Positions 20,255-34,817 of a stretch of 64,000 nt of DNA are shown here, piece by piece. The position numbers were made by a program, and so were the translations under genes. Source of the DNA: Oncomelania hupensis (lineage: Eukaryota > Mollusca > Gastropoda > Littorinimorpha > Pomatiopsidae); the NCBI GenBank assembly GCA_036898135.1, contig CM072513.1:35412295-35476294 (forward strand), read 5' to 3'. Position 1 is the first letter of the stretch, and the number at the start of each line of letters is the position of its first letter. The notes under the pieces are model-generated. The model had not been told where the DNA came from and searched no databases. It saw nothing but the letters and a program-made list of their open reading frames with translations.

Positions 20255-21536
20255 GATGCATAATTGTAAAAGTGTGCTTTTGACAGAGAGGAATAATTAA
20301 AACCATAAAATTATGCGTGCGTGTGGTGAAGTTGGAATGGAGGAGGATGTGTGCGCACGCGTGCGTGTGTGTAATAAATTTGTATTGATATTGACATTGT
20401 AATATTTTGGGAAAAAAATGCTGTATTAACTACCATTATTTGCGGTTCGTTTGCATGTGTATTTTATTTTACACCATTTTATATCTCACTGCGCAAAATG
20501 TATTCTGCTATTGAAGTGAATTAAAATTTGAGTCTTGATTTGAAATATAAATCATACCATTATTATTAATTATTATTATCTCCCCTTTTCTGCTTCAGTG
20601 GTTTACATTTGTAAAATTGTTCCAAAGATATACGGTTGGCCATTTCGCTGTTTCTCCGTTCGTCAGTGTATCAGTTGGGCTTGCTGAAACCCAAGTGACT
20701 GAGTTTCCAAAGCACAAAACGGCTGACTGAAGTTCTCAGGAAAAAAACATCTTCGTGCAAAGAAAGCACACACAATTTGACTGGTTTGCAAAACAAAAAT
20801 AGGAAGGAACTAACTGTTTGACAGAGAGTTCATTGCCAAAAATATTTCTAAAATCTAAGATTGCAGTTTTGGTAGTTTTGAACACGGTTGCACTTCACTG
20901 AAAACTCATATTGGTCGTACGAAAGCGAATGGTTTTCATGTCATTTTATTTTCATTTCATACGACAACATGCGCCAAACGGGCGGGTTCATATACAATCT
21001 ATTGACATGAATACTTGCCATCTTATTTAAATGTTGCTGTGGAGACAAAGTAGAGATCTCATATTCATACTCAGTCCAAGTAGTCGTTATCATAGAAAGT
21101 CCACTTTTGTTAGAATAAAATCTCCTGTCAAAATTCTGTATAAATCTGGACCAGGATCACAATAAAAAATGTCCTCCTGTGAGACACGCGAAAATCCCCT
21201 GCCAAATTCCTTATGGACTAAAACCAAAGGTTGGCCTACAATGTCCAAAGAGTTAATACAGAAATCAACTCCTGTGAAAGATGGAAAAATCCTAACAAGA
21301 TGGTTAGCCATTCAAATCTTTTTTTTTTCAATCACTCGCTCACAATAGTTTTGAAAAATAAAGTGTTCAAATGTGTTAATTTTCGTGGCACTTCATTGTT
21401 ATTCTGGGATAAGAACCAATCGATAACTAGCAATCTTTATAACTGAAGATATAAAACAATGGATTACCAAATTCTTCAAAATACAAATATATTCAAATAT
21501 AATGAGACATGCATTTGTTGGTCAGATTGAACTCAA
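19127..21536. other. Intergenic sequence, AT-rich, no gene recognised
   Basis: Holds (GT)n/(CG-GT) repeats at 20200-20256 and 20340-20372. Short ORFs have no domain. Confidence 0.5.
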
Positions 21537-21537
21537 A

Positions 21538-21609
<72 letters not shown>

Positions 21610-21628
21610 GGTGGTGGTGGTGGTGGAA
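21537..21628 (+). repeat. (GAT)n followed by (GGT)n
   Basis: About 19 GAT units pass abruptly into about 10 GGT units; the encoded Asp-Gly run at 21502-21690 is a repeat artefact. Confidence 0.9.
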
Positions 21629-22337
21629 GTGGTAGAGGAGTATTTTTTAACATAGCAGGTATTTACGAAGTACTATTCGTAAGTGCATAATCCTTGCGCT
21701 TGAGAAGAAAGTAGAGTAGCCATCGAATGATGTTTTAAAGCAAGCAAAATGAACACAGTTGAATGCCTACGTCGAGTAAATTAAAGTGTAACTCACATTT
21801 TAATCGGTTATCGTGTGAGAACCTTTACTGTGCTCTCTATATATTTGTTCATCAGAATTCATCTTATCATTAATTGTCTGAATTGGAGGCCTACAACTAG
21901 ATTGATAAGTGTTAAGATGTGCGCCGTTGCAGCCGACTCATGACGCAGTTCGTGAGCTTTTGAAACGCATTCTGAGACAAAGAACATCAGGTAAATTTTG
22001 AGAAACACAGCTCATAGAATGTTTAAGAAATAAAATTTAATCACCAGTATTTTGTAAGAAATAAATGCCCGAAATACAATTTTAGGTACCTTTGCTTTTC
22101 TTCTTCCGAAAATGTATATGGGAACACAATTCATGTTTTTCAACGACACACTTTATTAAAATGTTATTAACAAATACATTCAGAACATGTATTTCAATAA
22201 ACAGATTTCAGAACAATTTGACGATATCTTTCGAGAAGCAAATTTTAAAAAAAGTGTTTTGAGGAGTAACGTACAATTTAAGAAATACGGTTAAGAAAAT
22301 TCGTGATTTGTCGCGAGAGCAAATTTCTAACAACCTG
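21629..22337. other. Intergenic, nothing recognised
   Basis: AT-rich unique-looking sequence with no ORF of note. Confidence 0.4.
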
Positions 22338-22911
22338 TTGCACCCCCGTTGGTGTGCCGGGAGTTTCAGTATAAATAGTATCACCACTTTCTGGAAATTT
22401 AGTGCTTTAAATTTCCACTGTTGCTGTCTTTCTCATTTGCTCTTTCTCATTCCTGCTCTGTTCTATCAATCTGTTATACTATTTTCTTCTTCGCTAGACC
22501 AGCCATCTACCTTTTTTCTTAAAAACTCTTCCGGGACAAGACTCCTTGTTTGTGTATGAGGTCTGTTGGATCATCTTGGGAATATTGGACGCTTTCTGCC
22601 AGGTGGTCACTAGGGCTTCCTATGATGTTATTATTTAGCAATTTAAGCATTTTATATGTATGCGTTTTATTGATAATTTATAATGATGTTTGTATTCTAT
22701 TTTGTTTTTGTAAACGGGGGTTCGATAAATTAGAGTACAGCCTCAGCGTCCCCTGCGTGGGATGTCTTTTTTTGTAAAGTGACTGGCTGGTGGGGAGTTT
22801 TCAGTTTTACCACTAGGGTTGTTTCAGCAGATCTTTTATGCGGATTAGGGGTTGTCCGGTCCTGATTTGGCTCGGAAGAGTCCGATGGACCTAAAGCAAT
22901 AATCATGTAAT
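22338..22911 (+). mobile_element. AATC-tailed element, copy c (short 5' form)
   Basis: Starts at GCACCCCCGTTGGTGTGCC, immediately upstream of TATAAATAG, and ends with a short TAATG-type tail. Flanking TAACAACCTGTTG and TAACAATCTGTTG are a 13-bp duplication with one mismatch. The 5' end coincides with that of copy b, so this is a second independent insertion of the short form. Confidence 0.75.
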
Positions 22912-24849
22912 GTAACAATCTGTTGTGAAAAAAGAATTTCTTAAGCGGTATATGACGCTCAGGTGAGAAAATTAATTCTAACATTGGCTAAAAACTAATA
23001 TTCTGGGAGGTTGAGAGTGAGAGGGATGTATACTAATATTTCCAGAAAAATACACGTATGCAGGTAATGTAGATTTGGTAACAGTCAATCGCTGTTGTCA
23101 TATCGTACACCAAATGTTCCTGTAGGCCTTTCTTCCTTGGTCCACTAAGATATGCATGGCCTCTATGCCAAGAATAAACGGCACCAGTGGTCCTGTAATA
23201 TTTTGACGTTTTTAGCCTATTACAACGCTTTGATCACGTCGGATGTCTATTTGGAGCTATCAGATTTGTCTTATCTGAAATCGGGTCAGTTTTATTTAAA
23301 ACCTCAAAACTGCCTTGGAAGTCAACAGGAATCAAATATAAATGGAGGTCTTTCAACGTTCAAAGCCCCTAGATTTTAACCTCTAAAACGGACATTATTA
23401 ATACTGGTTGCCATTGTGAAGGATTATGCTATGGCTGCACTTCTCCCATGAGGCCAGTTAGGTATTATAATTTTATTCATTCGTCCTGGGTTTTCTTTGT
23501 ATCAATTAAACGAGTCCCTTCCTTCCCCTTCGCTCCCCCCCGCCCTCTACCCACACTCGCGGTAAAGATGTTTGCCTCTGTAAGCTACGTACTGAATGTA
23601 AAAGGCATAAAAATGTTATGTACATAATTATACTATGCAACGCATAAACTGAGATAAACAAAGAAGTCTGGGACTAAACCTAATCCTGGGATGCTTACAA
23701 TGCGTTATGTAACTGGAACTGCTTTTGCCTAGGACTATTGTTTAAGGTATTTTCAAGCATCAGATTTATCAGTATGTGGAAGGACCCTGGGGAAATAGAG
23801 TAAAAAAGTGATAGCACGTGAATTATCGTTTTTGAAATGGATCACTGGTGAGCAGGAACTTCTGGAATTAATGCTTGAAAAAGGTGATCCGATCCAGTAA
23901 GTATTACAAATATCCACTTATATATCGCACAACTTCACGCAGCGAGGACATGTTCAAAGCGCATCTGAAGTCGAAATAAAAATGGTATAAAAACGTATAA
24001 AATGTCCAATTTACGTTTATAAAGATTACTTGACGGAAGTTGGCTCTGTGACATGTGAGCTTACCGCGCGCTTCCGTCGGTAGTAACCGGTTTCGGTCTA
24101 ACGGCCATGATGGGCTTTGCGATTGAAACGAAACAGGAGTAAGTTCCCTTGAATAGGCTAATGGCCTATATGTCTCGGCAACTGTAATATTTGCTGTCAT
24201 ACGTCCCCCTATATTCTACATCCGTCCAGTGTTCATGATGAACATGAAATATATTTTACAATTTTACAGAAATTGAAAGGGTTTGAAAATAGATTGCGCA
24301 TATTTATTGCGTTTGATGTTTGCACGAATCACTGTCAAATCAATTGAGCCGCCTTCTTTCGGGAGATTTCTAGTTCGTTCATATAGATATGAAAAATGCG
24401 ATGTCACGCGATTTTCGCCTAACCGAGTTTGAGAACTTTATATAATACACAGAAGACAAGAGAAACGCGTTATCGTATAAGTTCGGGTATCCAGATACAG
24501 GCACTTGTGAATTCATGCTAAGATAAGTCCTTATATATTCATTCATGTTTTTGTTTATAATATTTGCGAAAATTAAATTTAAACTTCGTGTCCGACCATT
24601 CGGCTAAACCAGTAAATGGCGTATATCTCTTACAATAGAGGCACAGGCGCCCAAACGATGAACGCAGTGGTGCATGGCGAAAATGCTGCTATAGGCGTTG
24701 TTATGAATTAACCTAAGCGGGAATATAGTGTGCATGTAGTATTGAGGGAGGCGTGATGACTGTAGACTCGCAAGGTGGCGTTATCGATGACTCAAATGTC
24801 TTTTTAAGCTGATAGTTAAACGCCTAATTTAGAGCTTTCATCTCAATCT
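22912..24849. other. Intergenic, nothing recognised
   Basis: No repeat family or gene supported. Small ORFs at 23152-23379 and 23904-24200 lack motifs. Confidence 0.4.
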
Positions 24850-25152
24850 TCGGATTACAGTATAGACCGAGGTCTAATCTGTGCACGCATGCATTCCCTC
24901 GCACGGACTTTAAAGATCCTGACGTTCATGTCTTAGACGGGTGAGTACCTGCTACGCATTATACTCAGCAAACACTAGGTCCCTTCTCCCCATGCCCTAG
25001 TCGCTCAGGATTATGCTCGTTCGTCTGGGCGTGAGACAACGCGCCAAAAGGCTGCAAGTGGGCGCCTCGGATGGCTTGAGTTAGATCCTGTATCGACTAG
25101 CGCCTTGAGCAGCTTTTGAGCTGGAAAAGCGCTAAATAAAAACGATTGAAAT
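24850..25152 (+). repeat. SINE-like repeat with GCGCCTTGAGCAGCT tail
   Basis: Ends in GCGCCTTGAGCAGCTTTTGAG and AAAAGCGCTAAATAAAAA, the tail shared by the SINE fragments at 11805 and 25973. Its front (GACCGAGGTCTAATCTGTGC, then CTTTAAAGATCCTGACG) recurs on the minus strand at about 27945-28030. No clear Pol III boxes were found, so it may be a 3' SINE fused to another repeat. Confidence 0.5.
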
Positions 25153-25283
25153 TTAATACGAATAATGTGTATTAATATTCTCCTCTATGATCGTACTATC
25201 TACTGTAATAATTGGAGAAAAAAAAATTATGACATCGAACTCACTTTAAGTAAACAGACAGAGAAAGAGAGCGAGAGATGAGG

Positions 25284-25290
25284 GGGGGGG

Positions 25291-25344
<54 letters not shown>
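25284..25344 (+). repeat. (GA)n microsatellite
   Basis: Perfect GA run after a short G-run; ORFs across it are artefacts. Confidence 0.9.
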
Positions 25345-25347
<3 letters not shown>

Positions 25348-25972
25348 TCAGATTTCGACATTTTATTTACAAAGATGTAGATTTTATATGTAGAGTATAA
25401 GCCTAATCTTACAATCTGTCCTTGGATCATTCGCTCTCACATTCGTGGTAATAATGGGACAGAGACCGACAAAAAGATATATACGGACAGACAGACATTG
25501 TTTTGTGCTTTACGGATAAACAGACAGAAACTGTTTGGTGCTCTTCTTCTCGCCTCTATAATCTCACTGAGTTTTGCCAAGCTGGTTGGATTGGATTGGA
25601 GAAAAGGACAGACGTACAAAGATTCTACAACAATAGTTATTTGATGAATTGCAGGCTCCGTGGACCAAAGCTAGCTCAGCGCCCCTTAATATCCAGTGCA
25701 AAGCTTCCCAGACCCCACCTATGTGTGTGGCAGCTATTCGAAGCTATAAATCAACGATCGCACAATATCAAAACCAATCTTACAGTCCCCTATACGCTAC
25801 GGGGACGGTAATCTACATAACTGAAATCAAACCAAGGGGCTTCACAACTACAGATGAACTTACGGTTCAGAGATGCAAGCCTTATTGTTGTGCCGAGGGA
25901 AGCTGGTTCAAACCCTAAGCCGGATTTTGGCAGCCGAACTTTTTCACAACATTGCCAATATTTTATTTAAAG

Positions 25973-26062
25973 TTTTCTTATATAGCGCTTTTCCAGCTCA
26001 CGAGCTGCTCACGGCGTTGGCCGACTCAGGATCTATCTTAAGCCGCCGGCACCAGGCGTCCA
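25973..26062 (-). repeat. SINE-tail fragment
   Basis: Shares TCTTATATAGCGCTTTTCC and GAGCTGCTCACGGCG with the SINE tails elsewhere in the window. A box-B-like GGTTCAAACCC lies just left at about 25904-25914, in the opposite sense, so a complete SINE is not supported. Confidence 0.45.
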
Positions 26063-26102
26063 CTTTCCTTCACAACATAGCCATACAATATCGTGCCAAA
26101 CA

Positions 26103-27345
26103 ATGCAGTACAATACAATACAATACATCTTTATTACCCCAAAGGGAATTACAGCAGACGCAGAATCACATTTTAAATTCACATGCACGATGAATTTAAA
26201 TTAACCCCATTTTAAATTCCTATCTATGTCAAGAATACACAATAATCACATTTTACATTCATGTACATTAAGAATTCAGGATAATCCGCTTAATGCCTTG
26301 TTATCAAAGGGCATTACAGAGCATATGGGACAGGGTTATAATACTGATATTGTAACAAGAAAACAAAATTCACTATTCCAGTCGGGCATTACAATGATCA
26401 CTTTTATCGATACAATTTTAAACATTATAAAAATCACATTTAAAACACACATGCACTCTCCTCACTCAATACAAAACTTTACAATCAAAACAGTAAAGCT
26501 AGAAACTAAGCCAATGAATTACAACAAGAATCAATGTTCAAAGGTGATTTTAAGAACCCTATACCATAAAACTAGATAAGAGAAACGCAAACACATACAC
26601 GATATGCCCGCACTGAAGAATCCCAGCAAAGCCATCATCAGCGCCTGTGATCAGAGATATTTCTGTGGGCAAGAGGGTGGATTTGCAGCGGGCTGTGCGA
26701 GTTCTGACATTTTTTCAGACGCATTTTTGAAGGCAAAAGTTCGAACAAATGTGACATAGGGTGGTAAGAGTCGTCCATGATGCTGATGGCTTTGCTGAAT
26801 GTAGGCTACTCCTCTGGAACAGCTCAGAGAGAGGCGCTTGCTTCCATCTAGCATGTCTTGCTACATTGGTGATTCCGTTCAAGGAATATTTACTTTTAAC
26901 AGTCAACGTCTGGTACCAACATACAAAAGAAAAAAGTAAGTACTGATTCTATGACGGCGCGGTAGTATTGTTCCAGCACCTTCTGAGACACCAGCAGAGA
27001 ACGCAGTTGATACAACATGTATAGTCTTTGTTTACATTTCCTAAAATTCACATCAGCATTAGCTGAGAAAGTACATTTATTATCAATCATATTTCCAAAG
27101 TATTTATTTTGTTCAACCCTTTCCACTGTAGGTCCTCTCAAAGTAAGGGCTGTCACATCTGTCCTGTTTCTCCTGAAATCCACCAGCAACACCTTTTGTT
27201 TTTCCGACGTTAAATTCTAATTAGTGGTTGTCGTCACACTAGGCCACAAATTCATTGAAACTCTTTCCAAAACGCGCGGACGCGTCGGGTATATCTTTGA
27301 TCGCGACATCATCAAAGCACTTTATGGCCTGCGCATCTTCATATA
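26103..27345 (-). mobile_element. CR1/L2-like LINE 3' remnant
   Basis: Minus-strand LINE whose 3' end is the typical stem AATTCCCTTTGGGGTAATAA followed by a (TTGTA)n tail at 26105-26132. Coding remnants to the right hold the end of the RT domain: CDDVAIKDIPDAS (an altered ADD motif) near 27300, FNEFVAWCDDNH, then the 98-residue piece at 26896-27192. Stops and frameshifts separate them. The 3' UTR spans about 26133-26650. The clade is assigned from sequence style only. Confidence 0.65.
26896..27192 (-). pseudogene. CR1/L2-like RT C-terminal fragment
   Basis: 98 residues with LLVDFRRNRTDVTALTLRG, NKYFGNMIDNKCTF and RLYMLYQLRSLLVSQKVLEQ, then a stretch IESVLTF. This is the thumb-side part of CR1/L2-type reverse transcriptases (K-x-E-x-x-V-D-F-R-R and Y-L-G-x-x-I-D). 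The catalytic motif lies upstream in another frame. Dead fragment. Confidence 0.7.
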
Positions 27346-30294
<2,949 letters not shown>

Positions 30295-31706
30295 TGTCAC
30301 GTGAAGAGTTTTTGTGTAGTGACCCTCCTACGTCTCGTTCCAAGAACAAGTTAAGTTTAGATAAAAGGTAGAGTTGAAAAGTAAAGAAAACTCGAAACAA
30401 TGGTGTAAAATTTCCCTTTTTGTTATTATTTACACTACTGGACCACGATTTACAAAAACTGCCGAAACGTTTTCAAATAATCTGTACAAATACCCGAAAT
30501 ATTCTTAAAATATTCTTGAAATAACAGTTTGGTTTGTTATCCCCAACATCCTTTAGGGTTTACTCAGATTAACAGTTCTCATCATCTGGTGGGGTATCGG
30601 AAATACCGATGGCTTCAGCAATGCTACTTAGCTCAGCTAAGAAGTGCAGTGGTAGCCCCTGTCGGTGATGATGCTGCTGATGATGGTGGTGAACTGCGTC
30701 GGTGTTGGCGGCGGCAGTGGACTGGTAGGTGGTTGGATGGCTGAAAGGATGTGGCGTGGTTGTGTGGTCGGCTGGTTGGTTGGTGGTATGGTCCTCTCTT
30801 CCCCTGGCTATGGATCCGGGAAAACTCCCCAGGCGCGGGATCCGAGAGAAGAGAAAATCTGCAACACGCTGAAAGACCATACAGTATCCCTACTCCCACA
30901 ACCTTACCTAATAGGCAAAGTTTACACCATCAGAAAATACAGTGCTTCGTTTATTATGGGTAATAAACGACCCTGCGCCCTGCACTGCTGTCATCCTGCA
31001 AAGAATATTGGGGTAAACAAACGACTGTCTGCATTAATAATGATAAAAGAAAATAATAAATTCTCACCTCAAAAGATTATGTTGTTATATAAAAGTGTAT
31101 CCAATGAATGCATGTGTCACAGATAGTCCAGGCCTACTATAATTCCACAAGACTAGACCTGCTTTTATTTTCAAATTGTTCTGTTCTGTCCTGACACAAC
31201 TGTCACTCTGTTCCTGACCTGACACAACTGTCACTCTGTTCCTGACCTGACACTGCAATAATGTCCAGAAGTTTTACATAACACTTTGCTTAGTCAACTG
31301 AAAACTGCACACGCTGTAAACCAAACCTATCTCTGCCACAGAAATAGTATATAATTATAATTAACAGCGCTCCGTTATTTGTGCATAAATAACGAATACA
31401 ACAAACGCCAGTTTTCACAAAAACATATTCGCTAAGCTAGCGAGAACCACAAACGTGTTACAACGTGTCTCTACTCTAGTAGACGGCAAAGAAGTGACGA
31501 TTCTTACTGCGCTTTCGAAATCTATCGCTCACTTTCTTCAAAACTTGCATTATGCACGAATTACACGGATAAAACTTAACCTCCGGAAGAAAACATGCTA
31601 GGCCATACTCTACAGTTATCAAACAGACAAACACGGGTTTATTATATCACATAATTTATTTCCCAAACTTTACATAATATAATACATTGTCATTTTACAT
31701 GTGACA
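30295..31706 (-). repeat. 3' LTR of the Gmr1-like element
   Basis: 1412 bp, same length and apparently same sequence as 36613-38024. Contains a direct repeat of about 28 bp (GACACAACTGTCACTCTGTTCCT twice, 31190-31246) and, on the element strand, AATAAA sequences near 30950-30965 that could serve polyadenylation. ORFs inside (71, 88, 103 and 153 codons) occur identically in both LTRs and are not credible genes. Confidence 0.95.
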
Positions 31707-31720
31707 ATACCCTCCGACAC
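31707..31720 (-). other. Putative polypurine tract
   Basis: On the element strand the bases just before the 3' LTR read GTCGGAGGGTAT; the purine core GGAGGG is short, so this is a weak candidate for the plus-strand primer. Confidence 0.4.
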
Positions 31721-31775
31721 AAGATGAAACATGGGAGTTTCATTCAAAACTGTTCTGTATCCTTCCCCTTGCTTC

Positions 31776-34700
31776 CTAGTTGAAGGTTCGACTCAGGTAG
31801 TCGGCTCCCACATTGTCCTTGCCTGCAATGGCTTGAACAGTGAACTCGTAAGGCTGTAACAACATTGCCCAGCGTGCAAGACGTCCGTTTGCTGGTTTGG
31901 ATTGCCTCAGAAATTGCAGCGGGTGGTGATCTGTCTGCAGAGTGAAGTGTACTCCGTACAGGTACTGCTCGAACTTCTTGATCGCCCAGACTACAGCAAG
32001 ACATTCTTGTTCCACCGTTGAGTAGTTCTGCTCTGCTGAGGTCAACTTGCGGCTAGCGTATGCCACAGGCATCAAAATCTCGTCATCCTGTTGCAATAGT
32101 ACTGCACCCAGCCCTTGTTGGGACGCATCTGTACGTAGGACGAATTCCTTTTCCAAGTCTGGCAACCGAATGATGGGCTGACTGGTTAGGCGTTGCTTCA
32201 ACGTCTGGAATGCCTGTTCTGATTCCTCAGTCCAAGTGACAACGTTGGGCTGTTTCTTCTTGGTGGCGTTGGTCAGAGGAAGTGCGATGGCAGCGAAGTG
32301 CGGAATGAAACGCCTGTAGTAACTGGCCAACCCGATGAACGCTCTGACGTCCTTCTTGGTGTGCGGCCGTGGTGCGTCCCGTATCTTCGCGAGTTTATCT
32401 TCCTCTGGACGGAGACAACCGCGTCCCACAACGTGTCCTAGAAATGACAACTCTTGGAAACCCCAGAAGCATTTGGTAGGGCGTGCTGACAAATTTGCTT
32501 CGTCCAAACGTTCCAGAACCCTTCTGAGTATCTCGATGTGGCGAGTCCACGCTTGAGTAGCGACGAGTACGTCATCAATGAAGTTGGACACCTCCTCGCA
32601 GTTCAAAGGATCAAGGAGTTTTCTCATCATCCTCGTAAAAACGGCGCCTGCGTTTTGAAGTCCGAAAGGCATGACTGTCCATTGATACTGACCGGTAGGA
32701 GTGGAAAAAGCGGTGATAGGTCGATCCTCTTCTCGCACCGGGATTTGCCAATAACCCTTCGCCAGGTCGATCTTGGAGAAATACTGTGCTCTGGCCAATT
32801 TACCGAACAGCATGTCTATGTCCGGCATGGGTTCACCATCGAATGCAGTAATGCGATTGACGCGGCGATAGTCGACGCAAAACCGTACTGCACCGTCCTT
32901 CTTCTTCACTAGCACCACTGGAGAATTGTATGGCGAACTTGCCGACTCGATGACTCCAAGCTTGAGCATCTTTTCCACTTCTTCTTTAACAATTTGGACT
33001 GTAGCATGAGGAAGTGGGTACTGTTTGGTTCTGATTGGTTCTTGCTGCGTAAGGTTGAATGTGATCTCCTCCAACTCAGTTTTGAGAGGTAAATCTGTCA
33101 AGATGCGCTGGCTTTCCCGAGCGAGCTGCGCTAGCTCTTCCTTCTTGTCTGGTTCTAAGCCAGGGTTTATGTTGACATCTACATGGCTCTCTTTTGCTGT
33201 CAAGATGCACGTAGGTACCTGCTCTGACTCAAGCTCAACCTCTGTCTCATCGATGACGACAGCGACGTTGTCGACCCTCTGCTCCTCCGACGAGTTATTT
33301 CCTTCCTCCTCCTCGGCGCTGACTTCTTCCTCTCGTTCGATGTATCGTCGCAAGAGATTCGCGTGGTACATCCGGACTTTCCCCTTGACTTGAATTTTGT
33401 AGTCAGGTGAACCTCGCCAGTCCCCGACGCGTTCAATGACCTTGTACGGACCTTGCCACTGTAGCTGCAGTTTGTTATGCTGCTGCGGAAGTAGCAGAAG
33501 CACCTTGTCTCCAGACTTAAATGTACGTGGTGCGGCCTTCTTGTCGAACTCTTTTGCATATCTTTCCGAAGACTTCTTGAGATTTTGCTGGGCAAGTTCG
33601 CAAGTTTCTTTGATCCTGTTTCTAAGTTCCACAATGTACGTTGCGGTGGTTTGGATTTCTTCAGGTGCCTGCTCATCTGTCCAGCTCTGACGAAGAATAG
33701 CCATAGGACCCCGAACTCGACGTCCGTACAGCAGTTCGAACGGTGCAAAACCTGTGCTCTCCTGAGGTGACTCTCTGTATGCGAACAGTACCGCTGGCAG
33801 ATAGCGATCCCACACACTTGGTTTTTCCTGGCACAACTTGCGCAACATGGACTTGAGTGTGCCGTTGAATCTTTCCACCAAACCATTGCACTGGGCATGA
33901 TACGGTGTGGTACACATTTGACGGATGCCCAAGAGACGACTGACCTCTCGCATGATCTCGCTTGTGAATTGGGTTCCGCGATCTGTTAGGATTTCCGCTG
34001 GAATGCCCAGTCTTGACCACAGCTCTAACAACGCCTCGGCTACACGGGTAGCTTCAATGGATTTCAATGGCATCGCCTCTGGATAGCGAGTAGCGTAGTC
34101 CACCATAGTCAATATGTACCTGTTGCCATTGTCGGAAGCGGGCTTGATCGGACCGATGATGTCAACTGCGACGCGTCGGAATGGTTCGTCGATTAGCGGC
34201 ATTGGTACCAAAGGAACCTTCTTGACCCGGCCTCTCGGCGACATCTTCTGACACTGATCACAAGATGAGCAGAAACGGCGCACATCTCCAACTATGCCTG
34301 GCCAATAGAATTGGCGCCATATGCGGTCTAGTGTCCTCGTGGTTGCCAGATGACCCCCAAACGCTGAATCGTGTGCCACTGACATCACCCCTCTCCGTAG
34401 ACTCTTTGGAAGAACAACTTGCTGATACTGGTCTTGTTGCGTCCGGAATTTCCTGTAGAGAATTCCTTTCGTCCATAGGTAAGACGCGAACCCTTGTTTA
34501 CCAGCTTTCTTCTCTTGTCCTGACTCGGCGGCGGTTCTCAGACTAGCAAGAGACTGATCCTGCATCTGCAGAGCAATCAAGTCCTTCGGCTTGATATTTC
34601 CCGATCCTGTATCTACTGCTGGAAGCGGCGGCAGTGGACGCTGCTGGCGCTCTGCTTGTTGCCTGGTAAGTACCGCTACTTGCTTGGGCACTCGGTAGAC

Positions 34701-34817
34701 TGGAATGCTCACCAAAGTTCTATCAGCCAACAAAACTTTGTTGCCAATGATGAGATCTGCGGGCGGATTCTGCATAACGACGGCTTCAATCTCAGCCTCG
34801 ATCCAAGGAGTATTCAC
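31776..34817 (-). CDS. pol: Pol polyprotein: protease end, integrase, RT, RNase H (Gmr1-like)
   Basis: 1013 codons, uninterrupted. Residues 1-30 are the C-terminal part of an aspartic protease (EAVVMQNPPADLIIGN). Integrase follows: zinc-binding H149, H156, C186, C189, and catalytic D219, D279 and E315 (D35E spacing), then a GPY/F-type module with WQGPYKV (454-460) and YHANLLRRY. RT comes next, with FSKIDLAKGYWQIPV (D684) and FIDDVLV (D748, D749). RNase H is last: D897, E938, D963, D1006. It ends 70 bp before the 3' LTR, so no integrase follows RNase H. The first codon is GTG, and the ORF overlaps gag by 26 bp in another frame, so translation probably comes by frameshift from Gag. Confidence 0.95.
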   Translation of the reverse strand: MNTPWIEAEIEAVVMQNPPADLIIGNKVLLADRTLVSIPVYRVPKQVAVLTRQQAERQQRPLPPLPAVDTGSGNIKPKDLIALQMQDQSLASLRTAAESGQEKKAGKQGFASYLWTKGILYRKFRTQQDQYQQVVLPKSLRRGVMSVAHDSAFGGHLATTRTLDRIWRQFYWPGIVGDVRRFCSSCDQCQKMSPRGRVKKVPLVPMPLIDEPFRRVAVDIIGPIKPASDNGNRYILTMVDYATRYPEAMPLKSIEATRVAEALLELWSRLGIPAEILTDRGTQFTSEIMREVSRLLGIRQMCTTPYHAQCNGLVERFNGTLKSMLRKLCQEKPSVWDRYLPAVLFAYRESPQESTGFAPFELLYGRRVRGPMAILRQSWTDEQAPEEIQTTATYIVELRNRIKETCELAQQNLKKSSERYAKEFDKKAAPRTFKSGDKVLLLLPQQHNKLQLQWQGPYKVIERVGDWRGSPDYKIQVKGKVRMYHANLLRRYIEREEEVSAEEEEGNNSSEEQRVDNVAVVIDETEVELESEQVPTCILTAKESHVDVNINPGLEPDKKEELAQLARESQRILTDLPLKTELEEITFNLTQQEPIRTKQYPLPHATVQIVKEEVEKMLKLGVIESASSPYNSPVVLVKKKDGAVRFCVDYRRVNRITAFDGEPMPDIDMLFGKLARAQYFSKIDLAKGYWQIPVREEDRPITAFSTPTGQYQWTVMPFGLQNAGAVFTRMMRKLLDPLNCEEVSNFIDDVLVATQAWTRHIEILRRVLERLDEANLSARPTKCFWGFQELSFLGHVVGRGCLRPEEDKLAKIRDAPRPHTKKDVRAFIGLASYYRRFIPHFAAIALPLTNATKKKQPNVVTWTEESEQAFQTLKQRLTSQPIIRLPDLEKEFVLRTDASQQGLGAVLLQQDDEILMPVAYASRKLTSAEQNYSTVEQECLAVVWAIKKFEQYLYGVHFTLQTDHHPLQFLRQSKPANGRLARWAMLLQPYEFTVQAIAGKDNVGADYLSRTFN

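Noticed and set aside
30529..31126. ORFs of 71-153 codons in the LTR, repeated at 36847-37444
   Set aside because: Identical in both LTRs because the LTRs are identical; overlapping frames, low-complexity GGT/ATG content and no domain.
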